Shown here piece by piece: positions 47,290 through 58,567 of a DNA stretch of 64,000 nt (positions are counted from its first letter, which is position 1; every line of letters begins with the position of its first letter). Source of the stretch: Aeromonas finlandensis (GTDB lineage: Bacteria > Pseudomonadota > Gammaproteobacteria > Enterobacterales > Aeromonadaceae); contig NZ_JRGK01000350.1 of assembly GCF_000764645.1 (NCBI RefSeq), positions 1 to 64,000 of the forward strand, given 5' to 3'. The notes beneath the pieces were generated by a model that searched no databases, had not been told where the DNA came from, and worked only from the letters and a program-made list of their open reading frames with translations. The translations under genes and the position numbers were made by a program.

Positions 47290-48060
47290 ATGAACATCAA
47301 TGTCAGTCTGCCCCCCCTTATTCCGACGCAGCTGCAACCCCAGGTGGAAGCGGCCAGGACGGATAATCGCCGGGCAGAACTGATCCCGCAGGCCCGTGGG
47401 GGTCAAGCCTCCGTTGCCGAATCCGAAGTCGGCTCCCAGAAAGAGAAATCCAAGGCCAGCCAGGCTGCTAACAGTAATCCTGCCACTCAAAGTAGCCGTG
47501 AAGGCAGTCAGCCCCCGGTCCAAAATCCCCTCGATCACCGCTTTGTCGAGGCGACCGGTGAAGAGAGTCAGCGCAAGCAGCAAGATCCCAAACAGCAGGA
47601 GCAGCAGCAAAGGCACGAAAAACAGGTGCAGGATCTGGCTGATCGGGACAAGGAGGTACGGACTCACGAGCAGGCTCATCAGTCTGTTGGTGGTGGTTAT
47701 GCCGGTTCCCCTACCTATCAATTCTCGGTTGGCCCTGATGGCAAGCAATATGCCACTGGTGGTTCAGTATCGATAGACACCTCTGAAGTACCCGGAGATC
47801 CCTCCGCCACCATTGCCAAGATGCAACAGATACGTGCAGCTGCGCTGGCCCCTGCCGAGCCCTCCGCTCAAGACCTGTCAGTCGCGCGCAGTGCGGCCGC
47901 GAATGAGGCTAAGGCTCGTAAAGAGCTGATCGCCGAGCGCAGCAATAGTACGGACGGGGTACTGAGTGCTTACATGGACAAGCGTAATCAAGTGATTGCA
48001 GGTCGTTATCAGCACGCAGTCAGCCCCGCCACGACCCAGTCCCTCAGCCTGCATGTCTGA
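47290..48060 (+). CDS. SprA-related putative metalloprotease
   Basis: A 256-residue protein. Residues 20-115 are low complexity and Q/E/K/S-rich. Then comes DRDKEVRTHEQAHQSVGGGYAG with an HExxH zinc motif at 126-130, followed by PTYQFSVGPDGKQYATGG, the signature of the SprA-related (PF12118-type) catalytic domain. No signal peptide is apparent. Base composition is lower in G+C than neighbours. It is translationally linked to the rod-like mini protein. The proteolytic activity is a family prediction. Confidence 0.8.
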   Translation: MNINVSLPPLIPTQLQPQVEAARTDNRRAELIPQARGGQASVAESEVGSQKEKSKASQAANSNPATQSSREGSQPPVQNPLDHRFVEATGEESQRKQQDPKQQEQQQRHEKQVQDLADRDKEVRTHEQAHQSVGGGYAGSPTYQFSVGPDGKQYATGGSVSIDTSEVPGDPSATIAKMQQIRAAALAPAEPSAQDLSVARSAAANEAKARKELIAERSNSTDGVLSAYMDKRNQVIAGRYQHAVSPATTQSLSLHV

Positions 48061-48144
48061 GTCAATATGACCAAACTTTCGTCAGCTCTGTTCGTTTTGC
48101 ATCTAATCTGAAGATCAGTCCCACCCTATTTCACAGGAGCTGTC

Positions 48145-48423
48145 ATGCATTTCGACGAAGTCAAAGCGGAAGATTTCACAACCTTCTCCCGTGTGCCACC
48201 ACCCCACTTGCAGATGGAGCAGTTTCTGATGCAGCTCGGAGGGGGTGGGACAGAAGGGACCAGTTTCAAGAAAAAAGTGATGCTGGCGGCTGGCTGGAGC
48301 CATACTGGCGTCGTCTCTTACGGCAAGTATCCGCAAGAGGCCTGCAAGGCATTCAATCGGCTGCGGGAGGTGCTGGCCCAGCATGGAGAGCCCGAGAGCA
48401 TTCTCGCCGCCCTGGCGCAGTAA
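48145..48423 (+). CDS. Small hypothetical protein
   Basis: A 92-residue protein I do not recognise. It has a good AGGAG ribosome-binding site eight bases before the ATG and is followed by a clear terminator, so it is probably a real monocistronic gene. No signal peptide or membrane helix is present. It contains a glycine stretch (LGGGGTEGTS) and a C-terminal helix ACKAFNRLREVLAQHGEPESILAAL. Confidence 0.7.
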   Translation: MHFDEVKAEDFTTFSRVPPPHLQMEQFLMQLGGGGTEGTSFKKKVMLAAGWSHTGVVSYGKYPQEACKAFNRLREVLAQHGEPESILAALAQ

Positions 48424-48440
48424 TCCTGAGCTTCGCTGGT

Positions 48441-48465
48441 AAAAAAGCCCCTTGCGGGGCTTTTT
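48441..48465. terminator. Terminator after the 92-residue gene
   Basis: AAAAAAGCCCC, loop TTGC, GGGGCTTTTT. It lies between this gene and the convergent tex gene. Confidence 0.93.
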
Positions 48466-48493
48466 GCATGTAGAGCGCTGCTGGAAGGCTTCG

Positions 48494-50806
48494 TTACTTT
48501 TTCGCTTTGGAGAGCGCCGCCGCGAAGGCGCTACCCATGGCGCCACCCATAGGGGCGCTTTGCCGCGGCTCATTTCTTGGCTTGGCGTTGCCAGCGCTAC
48601 TGGTGCGCGCTTCAGCCGGCTTGCGGGCAGGTTGCCCCGCTTTCTCGTCGAGGCGCATGGTCAGGCTGATCCGCTTGCGCGGGGCGTCCACTTCCAGCAC
48701 CTTGACCCGCACGATGTCGCCTGCCTTGACCACCTCGCGGGGATCCTTGACGAAACGGTCGGTCAGGGAGGAGATGTGCACCAGCCCGTCCTGATGAACA
48801 CCGATGTCGACGAAGGCGCCGAAATTGGTGACGTTGGTGACCACCCCTTCCAGCACCATCTCGGGCACCAGGTCGCTTAACTTCTCCACCCCTTCCTTGA
48901 AGGTCGCGGTTTTGAACTCGGGGCGCGGATCGCGGCCCGGCTTGTCCAGCTCGCCGATGATGTCGGTGACGGTAGGGACGCCGAATTGCTCATCGGTGTA
49001 GTCAGCCGGTTTCAGGCTGCGCAGCAGGCTGCTGTTGCCGAGCAGGCTCTCCACGGTTTGCTCCAGCTTGGCGAGGATCCGCTCCACCACCGGATAGGAC
49101 TCCGGGTGTACCGCCGAGCTGTCGAGGGGGTTGCTGCCGCCGCGAATGCGCAGGAAGCCGGCGCACTGTTCGAAGGCTTTGGGGCCGAGGCGGCTGACCT
49201 TCAGCAGTTGCTGACGGCTCTTGAAGGCGCCGTTTTCATCCCGGTAGGCGACGATATTCTGGGCCAGCGTCTGGGATAGGCCGGAAACCCGGTTGAGCAG
49301 GGCGACCGAGGCGGTATTCACATCGACCCCGACCGCGTTCACACAATCTTCGACCACGGCATCCAGTCGACGAGCCAGCTGGCTCTGGCCGACGTCGTGC
49401 TGATACTGGCCCACCCCGATACTCTTGGGGTCGATCTTGACCAGCTCTGCCAGCGGGTCTTGCAGGCGGCGGGCGATGGAGACGGCACCACGGATCGAGA
49501 CGTCGAGATCCGGGAACTCCTGAGAGGCGAGCTCGGAGGCGGAGTAGACCGAGGCTCCCGCTTCGCTCACTACTATCTTCTGCGCCTTGGCGGCGGGGTA
49601 GCGTTCGAACAGGTCGCTCACCAGTCGGTCGGTCTCCCGCGAGGCGGTGCCGTTGCCGATGCTGATGAGCTCGACCTTGTGTTTCTGGCACAGCTCACTC
49701 AGGGTCTTGAGGCTCTGATCAATCTGGCGTTTCGGTTCGAACGGATAGATGGTGGCGTGATCGACCAGTTTGCCGGTGGCATCCACCACGGCTACCTTGA
49801 CCCCGGTGCGGATGCCCGGATCCAGCCCCATGGTGCAGCGCATGCCCGCCGGGGCCGCCATCAGCAGATCCTTGAGGTTCATGGCGAACACTTTGATCGC
49901 CTCCTCCTCTGCCGACTCGCGGATGCGACCGATCAACTCGGTCTCCATCTGCAGGGATAGCTTGATCTTCCAGGTCCAGCTCACCACCCCTTGCAGCCAC
50001 TTGTCGGCCGGGCGGTTCTGCAGATTGAGCTTGAGGTGGTGGGCAATGATCCCTTCGCAGGGGCTGGCACTCTCATCGTCACCGGTGACCAGCGCCAGAT
50101 TGAGGATCCCCTCATTGCGCCCACGCAGCATGGCCAGCACCCGGTGGGAGGGGGCCTTGTGCAGCGGCTCGTCGTGTTCGAAGTAATCTTTGAACTTGGC
50201 CCCTTCCTGCTCCTTGCCTGCCACCACGCGGGCGCGCAGGGTGGCGTTCTGCCACAGGTAGTCCCGCAGCTTCTCCAGCAGGTCGGCCTGCTCGGCGAAG
50301 CGCTCCATCAGGATATAGCGGGCGCCATCGAGAGCTGCCTTGCTGTCGGCAATCCCCTGTTCGGCATTGAGGAAGGCGGCGGCCGCTTGCTCGGGATCCT
50401 GCATCGGGTCGGTGAGCAACAGGTTGGCCAGCGGTTCCAGCCCCGCTTCGATCGCCATCTGCCCCTTGGTGCGGCGCTTGGGTTTGTAGGGGAGGTAGAG
50501 ATCTTCCAGCCGGGTCTTGCTGTCGGCGCCGTTCAACTCGCGCTTCAGTTCGGGGGTCAGCTTGCCCTGCTCCTCGATGGAGCGAATGATCACCTGACGG
50601 CGATCTTCCAGTTCACGCAGATAGCCGAGGCGGCTCTCCAGAGTACGCAGCTGGCTGTCGTCCAGACCGCCAGTCACCTCTTTACGGTAACGGGCGATAA
50701 AGGGCACGGTCGAGCCTTCATCCAGCAGGCGCACTGCAGCCTGCACCTGCTCCGGGCGAGCATTGAGCTCACCGGCAATCTGATGTTCTATTACGTGGCT
50801 TTGCAT
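48494..50806 (-). CDS. tex: RNA-binding transcription accessory protein Tex
   Basis: A 770-residue protein with the Tex layout: an N-terminal helical core ([12 protein letters not shown]), a YqgF-like RNase H fold ([16 protein letters not shown]), helix-hairpin-helix motifs ([18 protein letters not shown]) and a C-terminal S1 RNA-binding domain ([24 protein letters not shown]). It binds nucleic acid and affects transcription. ATG 50806 (MQSHVIEHQ) matches the family N-terminus; the open frame is longer. Downstream of greB in the same direction, as in E. coli. Confidence 0.95.
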   Translation of the reverse strand: MQSHVIEHQIAGELNARPEQVQAAVRLLDEGSTVPFIARYRKEVTGGLDDSQLRTLESRLGYLRELEDRRQVIIRSIEEQGKLTPELKRELNGADSKTRLEDLYLPYKPKRRTKGQMAIEAGLEPLANLLLTDPMQDPEQAAAAFLNAEQGIADSKAALDGARYILMERFAEQADLLEKLRDYLWQNATLRARVVAGKEQEGAKFKDYFEHDEPLHKAPSHRVLAMLRGRNEGILNLALVTGDDESASPCEGIIAHHLKLNLQNRPADKWLQGVVSWTWKIKLSLQMETELIGRIRESAEEEAIKVFAMNLKDLLMAAPAGMRCTMGLDPGIRTGVKVAVVDATGKLVDHATIYPFEPKRQIDQSLKTLSELCQKHKVELISIGNGTASRETDRLVSDLFERYPAAKAQKIVVSEAGASVYSASELASQEFPDLDVSIRGAVSIARRLQDPLAELVKIDPKSIGVGQYQHDVGQSQLARRLDAVVEDCVNAVGVDVNTASVALLNRVSGLSQTLAQNIVAYRDENGAFKSRQQLLKVSRLGPKAFEQCAGFLRIRGGSNPLDSSAVHPESYPVVERILAKLEQTVESLLGNSSLLRSLKPADYTDEQFGVPTVTDIIGELDKPGRDPRPEFKTATFKEGVEKLSDLVPEMVLEGVVTNVTNFGAFVDIGVHQDGLVHISSLTDRFVKDPREVVKAGDIVRVKVLEVDAPRKRISLTMRLDEKAGQPARKPAEARTSSAGNAKPRNEPRQSAPMGGAMGSAFAAALSKAKK

Positions 50807-51071
50807 CGAAGATCTCTTGGTCGGGTCCTGGTCAACGGATTGGCGCGGGGCGATATCACCGTACAGGGGGTCTGTCCTGGCGGAACTCAAGGTACCACCA
50901 GGCCACTGCCGCGCGGGCCGGTTGGCGCCACAAGGCGCCGAGTGTGAGCACTATATGGGGTCGGGCTGCGGGACGCCAGTCCCGACAGCGGGTGCTGTTT
51001 CCATCCCGAATCGGCAGCTCGGCTTGTGGGTCGCCCGCCAGCTGGGGAGTGTGTGGTGGCGTGGAGGTGCC

Positions 51072-51545
51072 TTATTTGGGGTAGCTGATCTCGTTGATAT
51101 ACCAGCAGGCGTCACCAACTGGCGTACGGACGATGGCTTCATCCCCGACCTCTTTCTTGAGCAGGGCGCGGGCCATGGGGGAGTCGATGGAGATGTAATC
51201 TTTGCGCTCGAAGATCTCGTCATAGCCGACGATGCGAAAGCGCTTGGTCTCGCCCTCTTCGTTTTCCACCTCGACCCAGGCGCCGAAGAAGACCTTGCCC
51301 TCCTGCGCAGGGGCATAGTCGACGATCCCCAGCTCTTCAAGGCATTTGCGCAGGTAGCGCACCCGCCGGTCGATCTCCCGCAGCCGTTTCTTGTTGTACT
51401 GGTAGTCGGCATTTTCGCTGCGATCCCCCAGACTGGCGGCCCATGCCACCTTCTTGGTGACCTCGGGGCGCTCCTGACGCCAGAGGAAATCGAGCTCTTC
51501 TTTCAGCTTGTTGTAGCCTTCGCGGGTGATCAGCTTTGTCTTCAT
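51072..51545 (-). CDS. greB: Transcription elongation factor GreB
   Basis: A 157-residue Gre factor that stimulates RNA polymerase to cleave backtracked RNA. The N-terminal coiled coil carries the tip acidic residues in GDRSENADYQYNKKR, and the C-terminal FKBP-like domain follows. It belongs to GreB rather than GreA by length and by FFGAWVEVENEEGE. The 265-base gap between its stop and the tex start is non-coding and shows only a GC stem (GGCGCCACAAGGCGCC) without a T-run. It is divergent from ompR. Confidence 0.94.
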   Translation of the reverse strand: MKTKLITREGYNKLKEELDFLWRQERPEVTKKVAWAASLGDRSENADYQYNKKRLREIDRRVRYLRKCLEELGIVDYAPAQEGKVFFGAWVEVENEEGETKRFRIVGYDEIFERKDYISIDSPMARALLKKEVGDEAIVRTPVGDACWYINEISYPK

Positions 51546-51794
51546 GGTGATCCGGACCTGGTCAAAGAGGGGTATTCATCGCTAACTGCTCGGGAATATT
51601 AGCTTTTGTCCTCTTGCTGTCGAGGTAAATCGTGATGGCTCGGCTGGCGCCATTCAGGGCGTGGCTGGCCAGCGCGCTGACTTGATGGCCGTCACGCTCT
51701 CGGGATGGGTAATAACCGGTAACATATTTGTGCTTTGCTCCCGCTATATCCCCCCCTAGTATTGGGGGCAGCTAAAGAATAAAGAGGCAAAGCA

Positions 51795-52517
51795 ATGAGT
51801 CAGCAGCAATACAAGGTCCTGGTCGTGGACGATGACCTGAAATTACGTTCCCTGTTGGAACGCTATCTCACCGAGCAGGGATTTGTGGTGCGCGGAGTGG
51901 CCAATGGTGAACAGGCCGATCGCTTGCTGACTCGTGAAAACTTCAGCCTGATGGTGCTCGACCTGATGCTGCCGGGGGAGGATGGGCTCTCCATCTGCCG
52001 TCGTCTGCGGGAAGCGGGTAACCAGATCCCGGTGCTGATGCTCACCGCCAAGGGTGATGAAGTGGATCGCATCGTCGGGCTCGAGATGGGAGCCGATGAC
52101 TATCTGCCCAAGCCGTTCAACCCCCGCGAACTGCTGGCGCGGATCCGTGCCGTGCTGCGCCGCCATACCGTTGAGCTGCCGGGGGCGCCCTCTGCCGCAG
52201 AGAAGGTTGTCAGCTTTGGCTCCTTCCAGCTCAATCTGGCCACCCGCGAGTTGAGCAGGGATGGCGAGCCGATGGCGCTCACCAGCGGTGAATTTGCAGT
52301 GCTCAAGGTGCTGGTCAGCCATCCACGCGAACCGCTCTCCCGCGACAAGCTGATGAATCTGGCCCGTGGTCGCGAATACACCGCCACCGAGCGCAGCATC
52401 GACGTGCAGGTTTCCCGCTTGCGCCGCCTGCTGGAGCAGGACCCGGCCCAGCCTCGCTATCTGCAGACAGTCTGGGGTCTGGGGTATGTGTTCGTGCCCG
52501 ATGGTGACGGTGCATGA
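51795..52517 (+). CDS. ompR: Osmolarity response regulator OmpR
   Basis: A 240-residue response regulator. D12, D13 and the phosphoacceptor D56 ([11 protein letters not shown]) form the acidic pocket. A winged-helix DNA-binding domain follows ([30 protein letters not shown]). It controls porin and envelope genes with EnvZ. The start has AAGAGGCAAAG upstream. The 5' UTR has a CCCCC/GGGGG hairpin (51752-51768). It overlaps envZ by four bases (ATGA). Confidence 0.97.
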   Translation: MSQQQYKVLVVDDDLKLRSLLERYLTEQGFVVRGVANGEQADRLLTRENFSLMVLDLMLPGEDGLSICRRLREAGNQIPVLMLTAKGDEVDRIVGLEMGADDYLPKPFNPRELLARIRAVLRRHTVELPGAPSAAEKVVSFGSFQLNLATRELSRDGEPMALTSGEFAVLKVLVSHPREPLSRDKLMNLARGREYTATERSIDVQVSRLRRLLEQDPAQPRYLQTVWGLGYVFVPDGDGA

Positions 52518-53824
52518 AAAAGGTCGGCAGCATGTTTTCGCGCATGCTCTGGTTTCTGGCCGCCGTACTGGTGGTCTATCAAGCGGTCTCCTATGTCACC
52601 TTCTACAACTATCTGCTGGCGCCTACCGTCAAGCAGATCAGTCACTTGCTGGCCAATCAGGTCAAGCTGATCTTTCCGGTCAATACCGAGCAGCTGGCGC
52701 TGAGTGAAGATGCCGAGGCGCTGGTCTATGTGACGACCGGTACCGACATCTATACCCAGAGCGAGGCGGTGCAGCACGGCTTCAACGATGCCAAGCCGTA
52801 CCCCTATCTGGAAGAGAACATCAGTCGCGAGTTGGGGGGGAAAGCCAAGGTGCGGGTCGAGGTCCAGGATCACTACATCATCTGGATCCAGCCGCCCCAG
52901 GCCAGCAAAATCTGGGTGCGGATTCCGCTGACCGAGATTGAAGATGACGATATCGAACCCCTCATCATCTATTTGAGCGTGTTGCTGGTGATCACCCTGT
53001 TTGCGGCCTGGCGTTTTGCCCGCCAGCTGGTGCGCCCACTCGAGGATCTCGAGGCTGGGGCTGTGGCGGTGGCAAGAGGCCATTTCCCCGAGGCGTTGGG
53101 AGAGCTGGGCTCACGGGAAGTACGGCGGTTGACCCGCACCTTCAACCATATGTCGCACTCCATCAAGAGTCTGATAGAAGAGCGAAACCTGATGATGGCG
53201 GGGGTATCTCATGATCTGCGTACCCCCCTGACCCGCATCCGGCTGGCGACCGAGATGATGTCCTCCGGTGATGAGTATCTCAAGGAGAGCATCAACTCAG
53301 ATATCGATGAGTCCAATGCCATCATCGATCAGTTCATCGACTACATCCGCCCGGATGAGGGGCAGGATCTGGAGCCGATCGACCTGACCCAGCTGGTGCA
53401 CGATACCCTGCTGATCTACTCGGAGCAGGGGTTGGAGGTTGATCTGGCGCTGCCCCAAGAGGCGGTGCGGGTAGCCTGCAATCCGGTCAGCATCCGGCGG
53501 GTGTTGAACAACCTCTCAAGCAACTCGCAGCGTTATGGGGCGAGCCGCTTGCATGCCGAGTTGAAGGACGACGGGCACTGGGTGCGCTTGCGCCTCTCTG
53601 ATGATGGCCCCGGCATCCCGGAGCAGGACTACTCCCGGGTGCTCAAGCCCTTCACTCAAGGCAATGTGGCGCGGACCGTCGGTGGTAGTGGCTTGGGGTT
53701 GGCTATCGTTGCCAAGATAGTCGCCCAGCACCACGGTACTATCCGGCTGGGGAGTTCGGATCTCGGCGGCTTGCTGGTCGAGATGCGGCTGCCGAAACAT
53801 CAGCCACAGGAGTGGATGGATTGA
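52514..53824 (+). CDS. envZ: Osmosensing histidine kinase EnvZ
   Basis: A 436-residue inner-membrane sensor kinase. TM1 is about 10-30, the periplasmic domain 31-150, TM2 151-168, and HAMP follows. H233 in [20 protein letters not shown] is the phosphorylated histidine. ATP-binding boxes are [18 protein letters not shown] and [10 protein letters not shown]. It is co-translated with ompR. A stable stem follows the stop. Confidence 0.96.
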   Translation: MKKVGSMFSRMLWFLAAVLVVYQAVSYVTFYNYLLAPTVKQISHLLANQVKLIFPVNTEQLALSEDAEALVYVTTGTDIYTQSEAVQHGFNDAKPYPYLEENISRELGGKAKVRVEVQDHYIIWIQPPQASKIWVRIPLTEIEDDDIEPLIIYLSVLLVITLFAAWRFARQLVRPLEDLEAGAVAVARGHFPEALGELGSREVRRLTRTFNHMSHSIKSLIEERNLMMAGVSHDLRTPLTRIRLATEMMSSGDEYLKESINSDIDESNAIIDQFIDYIRPDEGQDLEPIDLTQLVHDTLLIYSEQGLEVDLALPQEAVRVACNPVSIRRVLNNLSSNSQRYGASRLHAELKDDGHWVRLRLSDDGPGIPEQDYSRVLKPFTQGNVARTVGGSGLGLAIVAKIVAQHHGTIRLGSSDLGGLLVEMRLPKHQPQEWMD

Positions 53825-53825
53825 G

Positions 53826-53855
53826 AGAAGGGCGTATCGGTGGATACGCCCTTCT
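53826..53855 (+). terminator. Stem after ompR-envZ
   Basis: AGAAGGGCGTATC, loop GGTG, GATACGCCCTTCT, a 13-bp perfect stem followed by GCATT. The T tract is weak, so it may act mainly by stability. Confidence 0.65.
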
Positions 53856-53876
53856 GCATTATCAGACCAATTTTTA

Positions 53877-54812
53877 TCAGACCACTTTCTCCGGTGTGGC
53901 TGCCGCCGCCTTGCGGTAGCGCTTGCCATATCTCAGCTGTTGGATCAGCAAGGCTGCCACGATCAATCCCAACCCGATAGGCGTGGCAGGATGGATCGCC
54001 TCGCCAACCAGCAGGTTGAGCAACACCAGCGAAGCAAAGGGAGAGATAAAGATGAGGTTGCTGATGGGGGCCGTGTTGGTGGCATGGCGCATCGCCATCA
54101 GCCAGAGCACGAAGCCAAAACCCATTTCGATGATCCCGACATAGATGGCACCCACCCATCCCTGCCAGGCGGTCAGCTGGAAGTCAGCCAACAGCCAGGT
54201 GGCGAACACAATGAAGGGGAGGCTGATAATAAAGCCGAGCAACAGACTGACGATGGGATCCCCCTGATTGCGGGTATTGAGGATCCAGTAACCGGCCCAG
54301 ATAAGAGTCGAGAGCAGCACCAGCGCCACCCCCAAGGGATTGTCAAAGTGCAGACCGAAGACATCCCCCTTGGTGGCGATGACCAGTGCCCCGAAATAAC
54401 CCAATACGATAGCGACGCCATCGCGGCGGCGTAGTGTCTGGCCGAGAAACGGTACCGACAACAGGCTGAGGGTGATGGCCCAGGTGTAGCTGAGAGTCTG
54501 CGCCTGTTGGGCAGGCAGCAGATCATAGGCTTTGAACAGCAGCAGGTAATAGAGGAAGGGGGTCATCACTCCCAGCATCAGGTAATAGAGCGGTCGGCTG
54601 CGCAGATAACTGCAGAGCAGTGGCAGCTTCCCCTGTTTGAGCACAATCACCGTCAGCAGCAGGGTGGAGGTCATTGCCGCAACCAGCAGCAGTTGTACCG
54701 GGACAAAGTAAGTGAGGGAAATCTTGAAGGCGGTGGCGACCGTGGACCAGAGGGCTACCGCGCAGAGCCCATATTGATAGGCTTTCTTTTGATCTTTGAT
54801 CATGGTTGTCAT
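53877..54812 (-). CDS. EamA/DMT-superfamily transporter
   Basis: A 311-residue inner-membrane protein with ten predicted helices in two EamA repeats (about 15-145 and 160-295). It belongs to the drug/metabolite transporter superfamily; the substrate cannot be deduced. The C-terminus is basic (RYGKRYRKAAAAT). A second ATG three codons in (54803) is possible. It converges on envZ and diverges from the S10 operon. Confidence 0.88.
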   Translation of the reverse strand: MTTMIKDQKKAYQYGLCAVALWSTVATAFKISLTYFVPVQLLLVAAMTSTLLLTVIVLKQGKLPLLCSYLRSRPLYYLMLGVMTPFLYYLLLFKAYDLLPAQQAQTLSYTWAITLSLLSVPFLGQTLRRRDGVAIVLGYFGALVIATKGDVFGLHFDNPLGVALVLLSTLIWAGYWILNTRNQGDPIVSLLLGFIISLPFIVFATWLLADFQLTAWQGWVGAIYVGIIEMGFGFVLWLMAMRHATNTAPISNLIFISPFASLVLLNLLVGEAIHPATPIGLGLIVAALLIQQLRYGKRYRKAAAATPEKVV

Positions 54813-54950
54813 GTCATAAACAGGAGGAAAGGCGCAGTTTATCAGCCTGGTGATGAGCTTGTCGTGACACCGGACATTCCTTGGGGCGATTCCTGTAACG
54901 GGAGTGCTTGGTCAGGGGCAGTCACAGAGATCCATCTGTCACAGAAAATT

Positions 54951-54967
54951 GCGCACAATCTGTGCGC
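54951..54967. promoter_or_regulatory. 17-bp palindrome upstream of the S10 promoter
   Basis: GCGCACA, spacer ATC, TGTGCGC, a perfect inverted repeat whose right end is six bases upstream of the -35. It resembles an operator by position, but I recognise no factor for it. Confidence 0.45.
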
Positions 54968-54973
54968 CTTCAC

Positions 54974-55001
54974 TTGCGCAAAATTGAAAAATCCGTATAA
55001 T
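54974..55001 (+). promoter_or_regulatory. Promoter of the S10 operon
   Basis: -35 TTGCGC (54974-54979) and perfect -10 TATAAT (54996-55001), 16-base spacing, then a C-rich discriminator (CCCCTCCGC) as in growth-rate-controlled promoters. Confidence 0.85.
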
Positions 55002-55007
55002 CCCCTC

Positions 55008-55494
<487 letters not shown>

Positions 55495-55516
55495 TTACGG
55501 AAAGAGGTTGATAACA

Positions 55517-56149
55517 ATGACAATCGGTCTTGTAGGTCGCAAAGTGGGTATGACTCGCATCTTCACTGAAGATGGCGTTTCTATCCCGGTGACTGTTATC
55601 GAAGTTGAAGCTAACCGTGTAACTCAGGTCAAATCTGTAGAAACCGACGGCTACAACGCTATTCAGGTTACCACTGGCGCCAAGAAAGCCAGCCGTGTGA
55701 CCAAGCCGGAAGCTGGCCACTTCGCCAAAGCTGGTGTAGAAGCCGGTCGCGGTCTGTGGGAATTCCGCCTGAACAACGGTGAAACTTTCACTGTTGGTAG
55801 CGAGCTGAAAGTAGATCTTCTCGCTGACGTTAAGCTGGTAGACGTTACCGGCACATCCAAAGGTAAGGGCTTTGCTGGTACTGTTAAGCGCCACAACTTC
55901 CGCACCCAGGATATGACCCACGGTAACTCCTTGTCTCACCGCGTTCCGGGTTCTATCGGTCAGAACCAGACTCCGGGTCGTGTATTCAAGGGCAAAAAGA
56001 TGGCTGGTCACATGGGTGCTGAGCGTGTAACGACTCAGAACCTGGAACTGGTTCGTGTTGACGCTGAACGCAACCTGCTGCTCATCAAAGGTGCAGTACC
56101 GGGTGCAACCAACGGCAACGTGATCGTCAAACCTGCCGTCAAAGCGTAA
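55517..56149 (+). CDS. rplC: 50S ribosomal protein L3
   Basis: A 210-residue protein; [15 protein letters not shown] opens it and [20 protein letters not shown] is the loop near the peptidyl transferase centre. ATG 55517 is used because AGAGG is correctly spaced; the in-frame TTG 55508 is not needed. Confidence 0.98.
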   Translation: MTIGLVGRKVGMTRIFTEDGVSIPVTVIEVEANRVTQVKSVETDGYNAIQVTTGAKKASRVTKPEAGHFAKAGVEAGRGLWEFRLNNGETFTVGSELKVDLLADVKLVDVTGTSKGKGFAGTVKRHNFRTQDMTHGNSLSHRVPGSIGQNQTPGRVFKGKKMAGHMGAERVTTQNLELVRVDAERNLLLIKGAVPGATNGNVIVKPAVKA

Positions 56150-56166
56150 CGTCTGAGGAGATAGTA

Positions 56167-56772
56167 ATGGAATTGGTAATGAAAGACGCCAAGAGCGCTC
56201 TTGAAGTTTCCGAGACTACCTTCGGGCGCGAATTCAACGAAGCTCTGGTTCACCAGGTCGTCGTTGCATATGCCGCTGGTGCCCGTCAGGGTACTCGTGC
56301 GCAGCTGACTCGCTCTGAAGTGTCTGGTGGCGGCAAAAAGCCGTGGCGTCAGAAGGGTACTGGTCGTGCCCGTGCTGGCTCCATCCGTTCGCCCATTTGG
56401 CGTTCCGGTGGTGTGACTTTTGCAGCTAAGCCGCAAGATCACAGCCAGAAAGTAAACAAGAAGATGTACCGCGGCGCTATCCGTAGCATTCTGTCCGAGC
56501 TGGTACGTCAAGAGCGCCTGATCGTTGTTGAGAAGTTCGGCATCGAAGCTCCGAAGACCAAAGAACTGATCGCCAAGCTGAAAGAAATGGAACTGACTGA
56601 CGTTCTGATCGTGACTGCTGAAGTCGATGAGAACCTGTTCCTGGCTGCTCGCAACCTGTACAAAGTTGACGTGCGTGACGTTGCCGGTATCGACCCGGTC
56701 AGCCTGATCGCTTTCGACAAGGTTCTGATGACTGCTGACGCAGTTAAGCAAATCGAGGAGATGCTGGCATGA
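56167..56772 (+). CDS. rplD: 50S ribosomal protein L4
   Basis: A 201-residue protein lining the exit tunnel and, in E. coli, the autogenous repressor of this operon. [20 protein letters not shown] is the tunnel loop. The stop overlaps the rplW start by four bases. Confidence 0.98.
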   Translation: MELVMKDAKSALEVSETTFGREFNEALVHQVVVAYAAGARQGTRAQLTRSEVSGGGKKPWRQKGTGRARAGSIRSPIWRSGGVTFAAKPQDHSQKVNKKMYRGAIRSILSELVRQERLIVVEKFGIEAPKTKELIAKLKEMELTDVLIVTAEVDENLFLAARNLYKVDVRDVAGIDPVSLIAFDKVLMTADAVKQIEEMLA

Positions 56773-57071
56773 TCCGTGAAGAGCGTCTGCTGAAAGTTCT
56801 GAAGGCTCCGCACATCTCTGAAAAGAGCACCATGGTTGCAGAAAAGCAGAACACTATCGTGTTCAAAGTTGCTGTTGATGCTACCAAGGCGGAAGTCAAA
56901 GCTGCAGTTGCGAAACTGTTCGAGGTCGAAGTTGAGACCGTCCGTACCCTGAACATGAAGGGTAAGACCAAGCGCGCAGGTGCACGCGTAGGCCGTCGTT
57001 CCGATTGGAAGAAGGCTTATGTGACCCTGAAAGCTGGTCAGGACATCGACTTCATGGGCGCAGCCGAGTAA
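56769..57071 (+). CDS. rplW: 50S ribosomal protein L23
   Basis: A 100-residue protein at the tunnel exit, docking site for trigger factor and [18 protein letters not shown] and the GRKT-like loop ([14 protein letters not shown]) are present. It overlaps rplD (ATGA). Confidence 0.98.
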   Translation: MIREERLLKVLKAPHISEKSTMVAEKQNTIVFKVAVDATKAEVKAAVAKLFEVEVETVRTLNMKGKTKRAGARVGRRSDWKKAYVTLKAGQDIDFMGAAE

Positions 57072-57086
57072 GAGGAGTTCTCAAAA

Positions 57087-57908
57087 ATGGCAATCGTTAA
57101 GTGCAAGCCTACTTCTCCGGGCCGCCGCCACGTCGTCAAGATCGTCAATCAAGAGCTGTACAAGGGCAAGCCCTTCGCCGCTCTGCTGGACAGCAAAAGC
57201 AAGTCCGGTGGTCGTAACAACAACGGCCGTATCACCACCCGTCATATCGGTGGTGGTCACAAGCAGCACTACCGTATCGTCGACTTCAAGCGCGACAAAG
57301 ACGGTATCCCGGCTAAAGTAGAGCGCCTGGAATACGATCCTAACCGTACCGCTAACATCGCTCTGGTGTTGTATGCAGACGGTGAGCGTCGTTACATCCT
57401 GGCTCCGAAAGGCCTGAAAGCTGGTGACGCGATCGCTTCTGGTGCTGATGCAGCCATCAAGGTAGGTAACTCCCTGCCGATGCGCAACATCCCGGTTGGT
57501 TCTACCGTTCACGCTGTAGAGATGAAGCCTGGTAAAGGTGCCCAGCTGGCTCGTTCCGCTGGTACTTTCATCCAGATCCTGGCTCGTGAAGGTAACTATG
57601 TAACTCTGCGTCTGCGTTCCGGCGAAGTACGTAAAGTTCTGGCCGAGTGCCGCGCTACCATCGGTGAAGTCGGTAACTCCGAGCACATGTTGCGTCAACT
57701 GGGTAAAGCCGGTGCAAACCGCTGGCGTGGTATTCGTCCGACCGTTCGCGGTATGGCGATGAACCCGGTCGACCACCCGCACGGTGGTGGTGAGGGTCGT
57801 AACAAGGGCATGCAGCCTGTGTCCCCATGGGGCCAGAAGGCTAAAGGCTTCAAGACCCGTAAGAACAAGCGTACCGACAAGTACATCGTACGTCGTCGTA
57901 ACAAGTAA
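57087..57908 (+). CDS. rplB: 50S ribosomal protein L2
   Basis: A 273-residue protein needed for subunit joining and peptidyl transfer. [11 protein letters not shown] contains the conserved histidine region near the C-terminus, and the tail [18 protein letters not shown] is typical. AGAGGAG precedes it. Confidence 0.98.
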   Translation: MAIVKCKPTSPGRRHVVKIVNQELYKGKPFAALLDSKSKSGGRNNNGRITTRHIGGGHKQHYRIVDFKRDKDGIPAKVERLEYDPNRTANIALVLYADGERRYILAPKGLKAGDAIASGADAAIKVGNSLPMRNIPVGSTVHAVEMKPGKGAQLARSAGTFIQILAREGNYVTLRLRSGEVRKVLAECRATIGEVGNSEHMLRQLGKAGANRWRGIRPTVRGMAMNPVDHPHGGGEGRNKGMQPVSPWGQKAKGFKTRKNKRTDKYIVRRRNK

Positions 57909-57915
57909 TTGTTAA

Positions 57916-58209
<294 letters not shown>

Positions 58210-58219
58210 GGGATAAATG

Positions 58220-58564
58220 ATGGAAGCTATCGCTAAACACCGTTATGCCCGTACTTCTGCCCAGAAAGCTCGTCTGGTAGCCGATCAAGTACGTGGTCTG
58301 TCCGTAGACAAGGCTCTGAATATCCTGACCTTCAGCCCGAAAAAGGCTGCTGTGCTGGTTAAGAAAGTGCTGGAATCTGCCATTGCAAACGCTGAGCACA
58401 ACGAAGGCGCCGATATCGACGCGCTGCGTGTTGCTACTATCATGGTCGACGAAGGTCCCTCCATGAAGCGCATCCGTCCGCGTGCCAAAGGTCGTGCGGA
58501 TCGTATCCTCAAGCGTACCGCTCACATCACTGTAGTGGTATCCGACGCTAAGGCTGGGAGATAA
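58220..58564 (+). CDS. rplV: 50S ribosomal protein L22
   Basis: A 114-residue tunnel protein whose hairpin ([20 protein letters not shown]) reaches the macrolide site. The second of two consecutive ATGs (58220) is chosen because AAGGGA then has six-base spacing and it matches E. coli METIAKH. Confidence 0.97.
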   Translation: MEAIAKHRYARTSAQKARLVADQVRGLSVDKALNILTFSPKKAAVLVKKVLESAIANAEHNEGADIDALRVATIMVDEGPSMKRIRPRAKGRADRILKRTAHITVVVSDAKAGR

Positions 58565-58567
58565 GCA

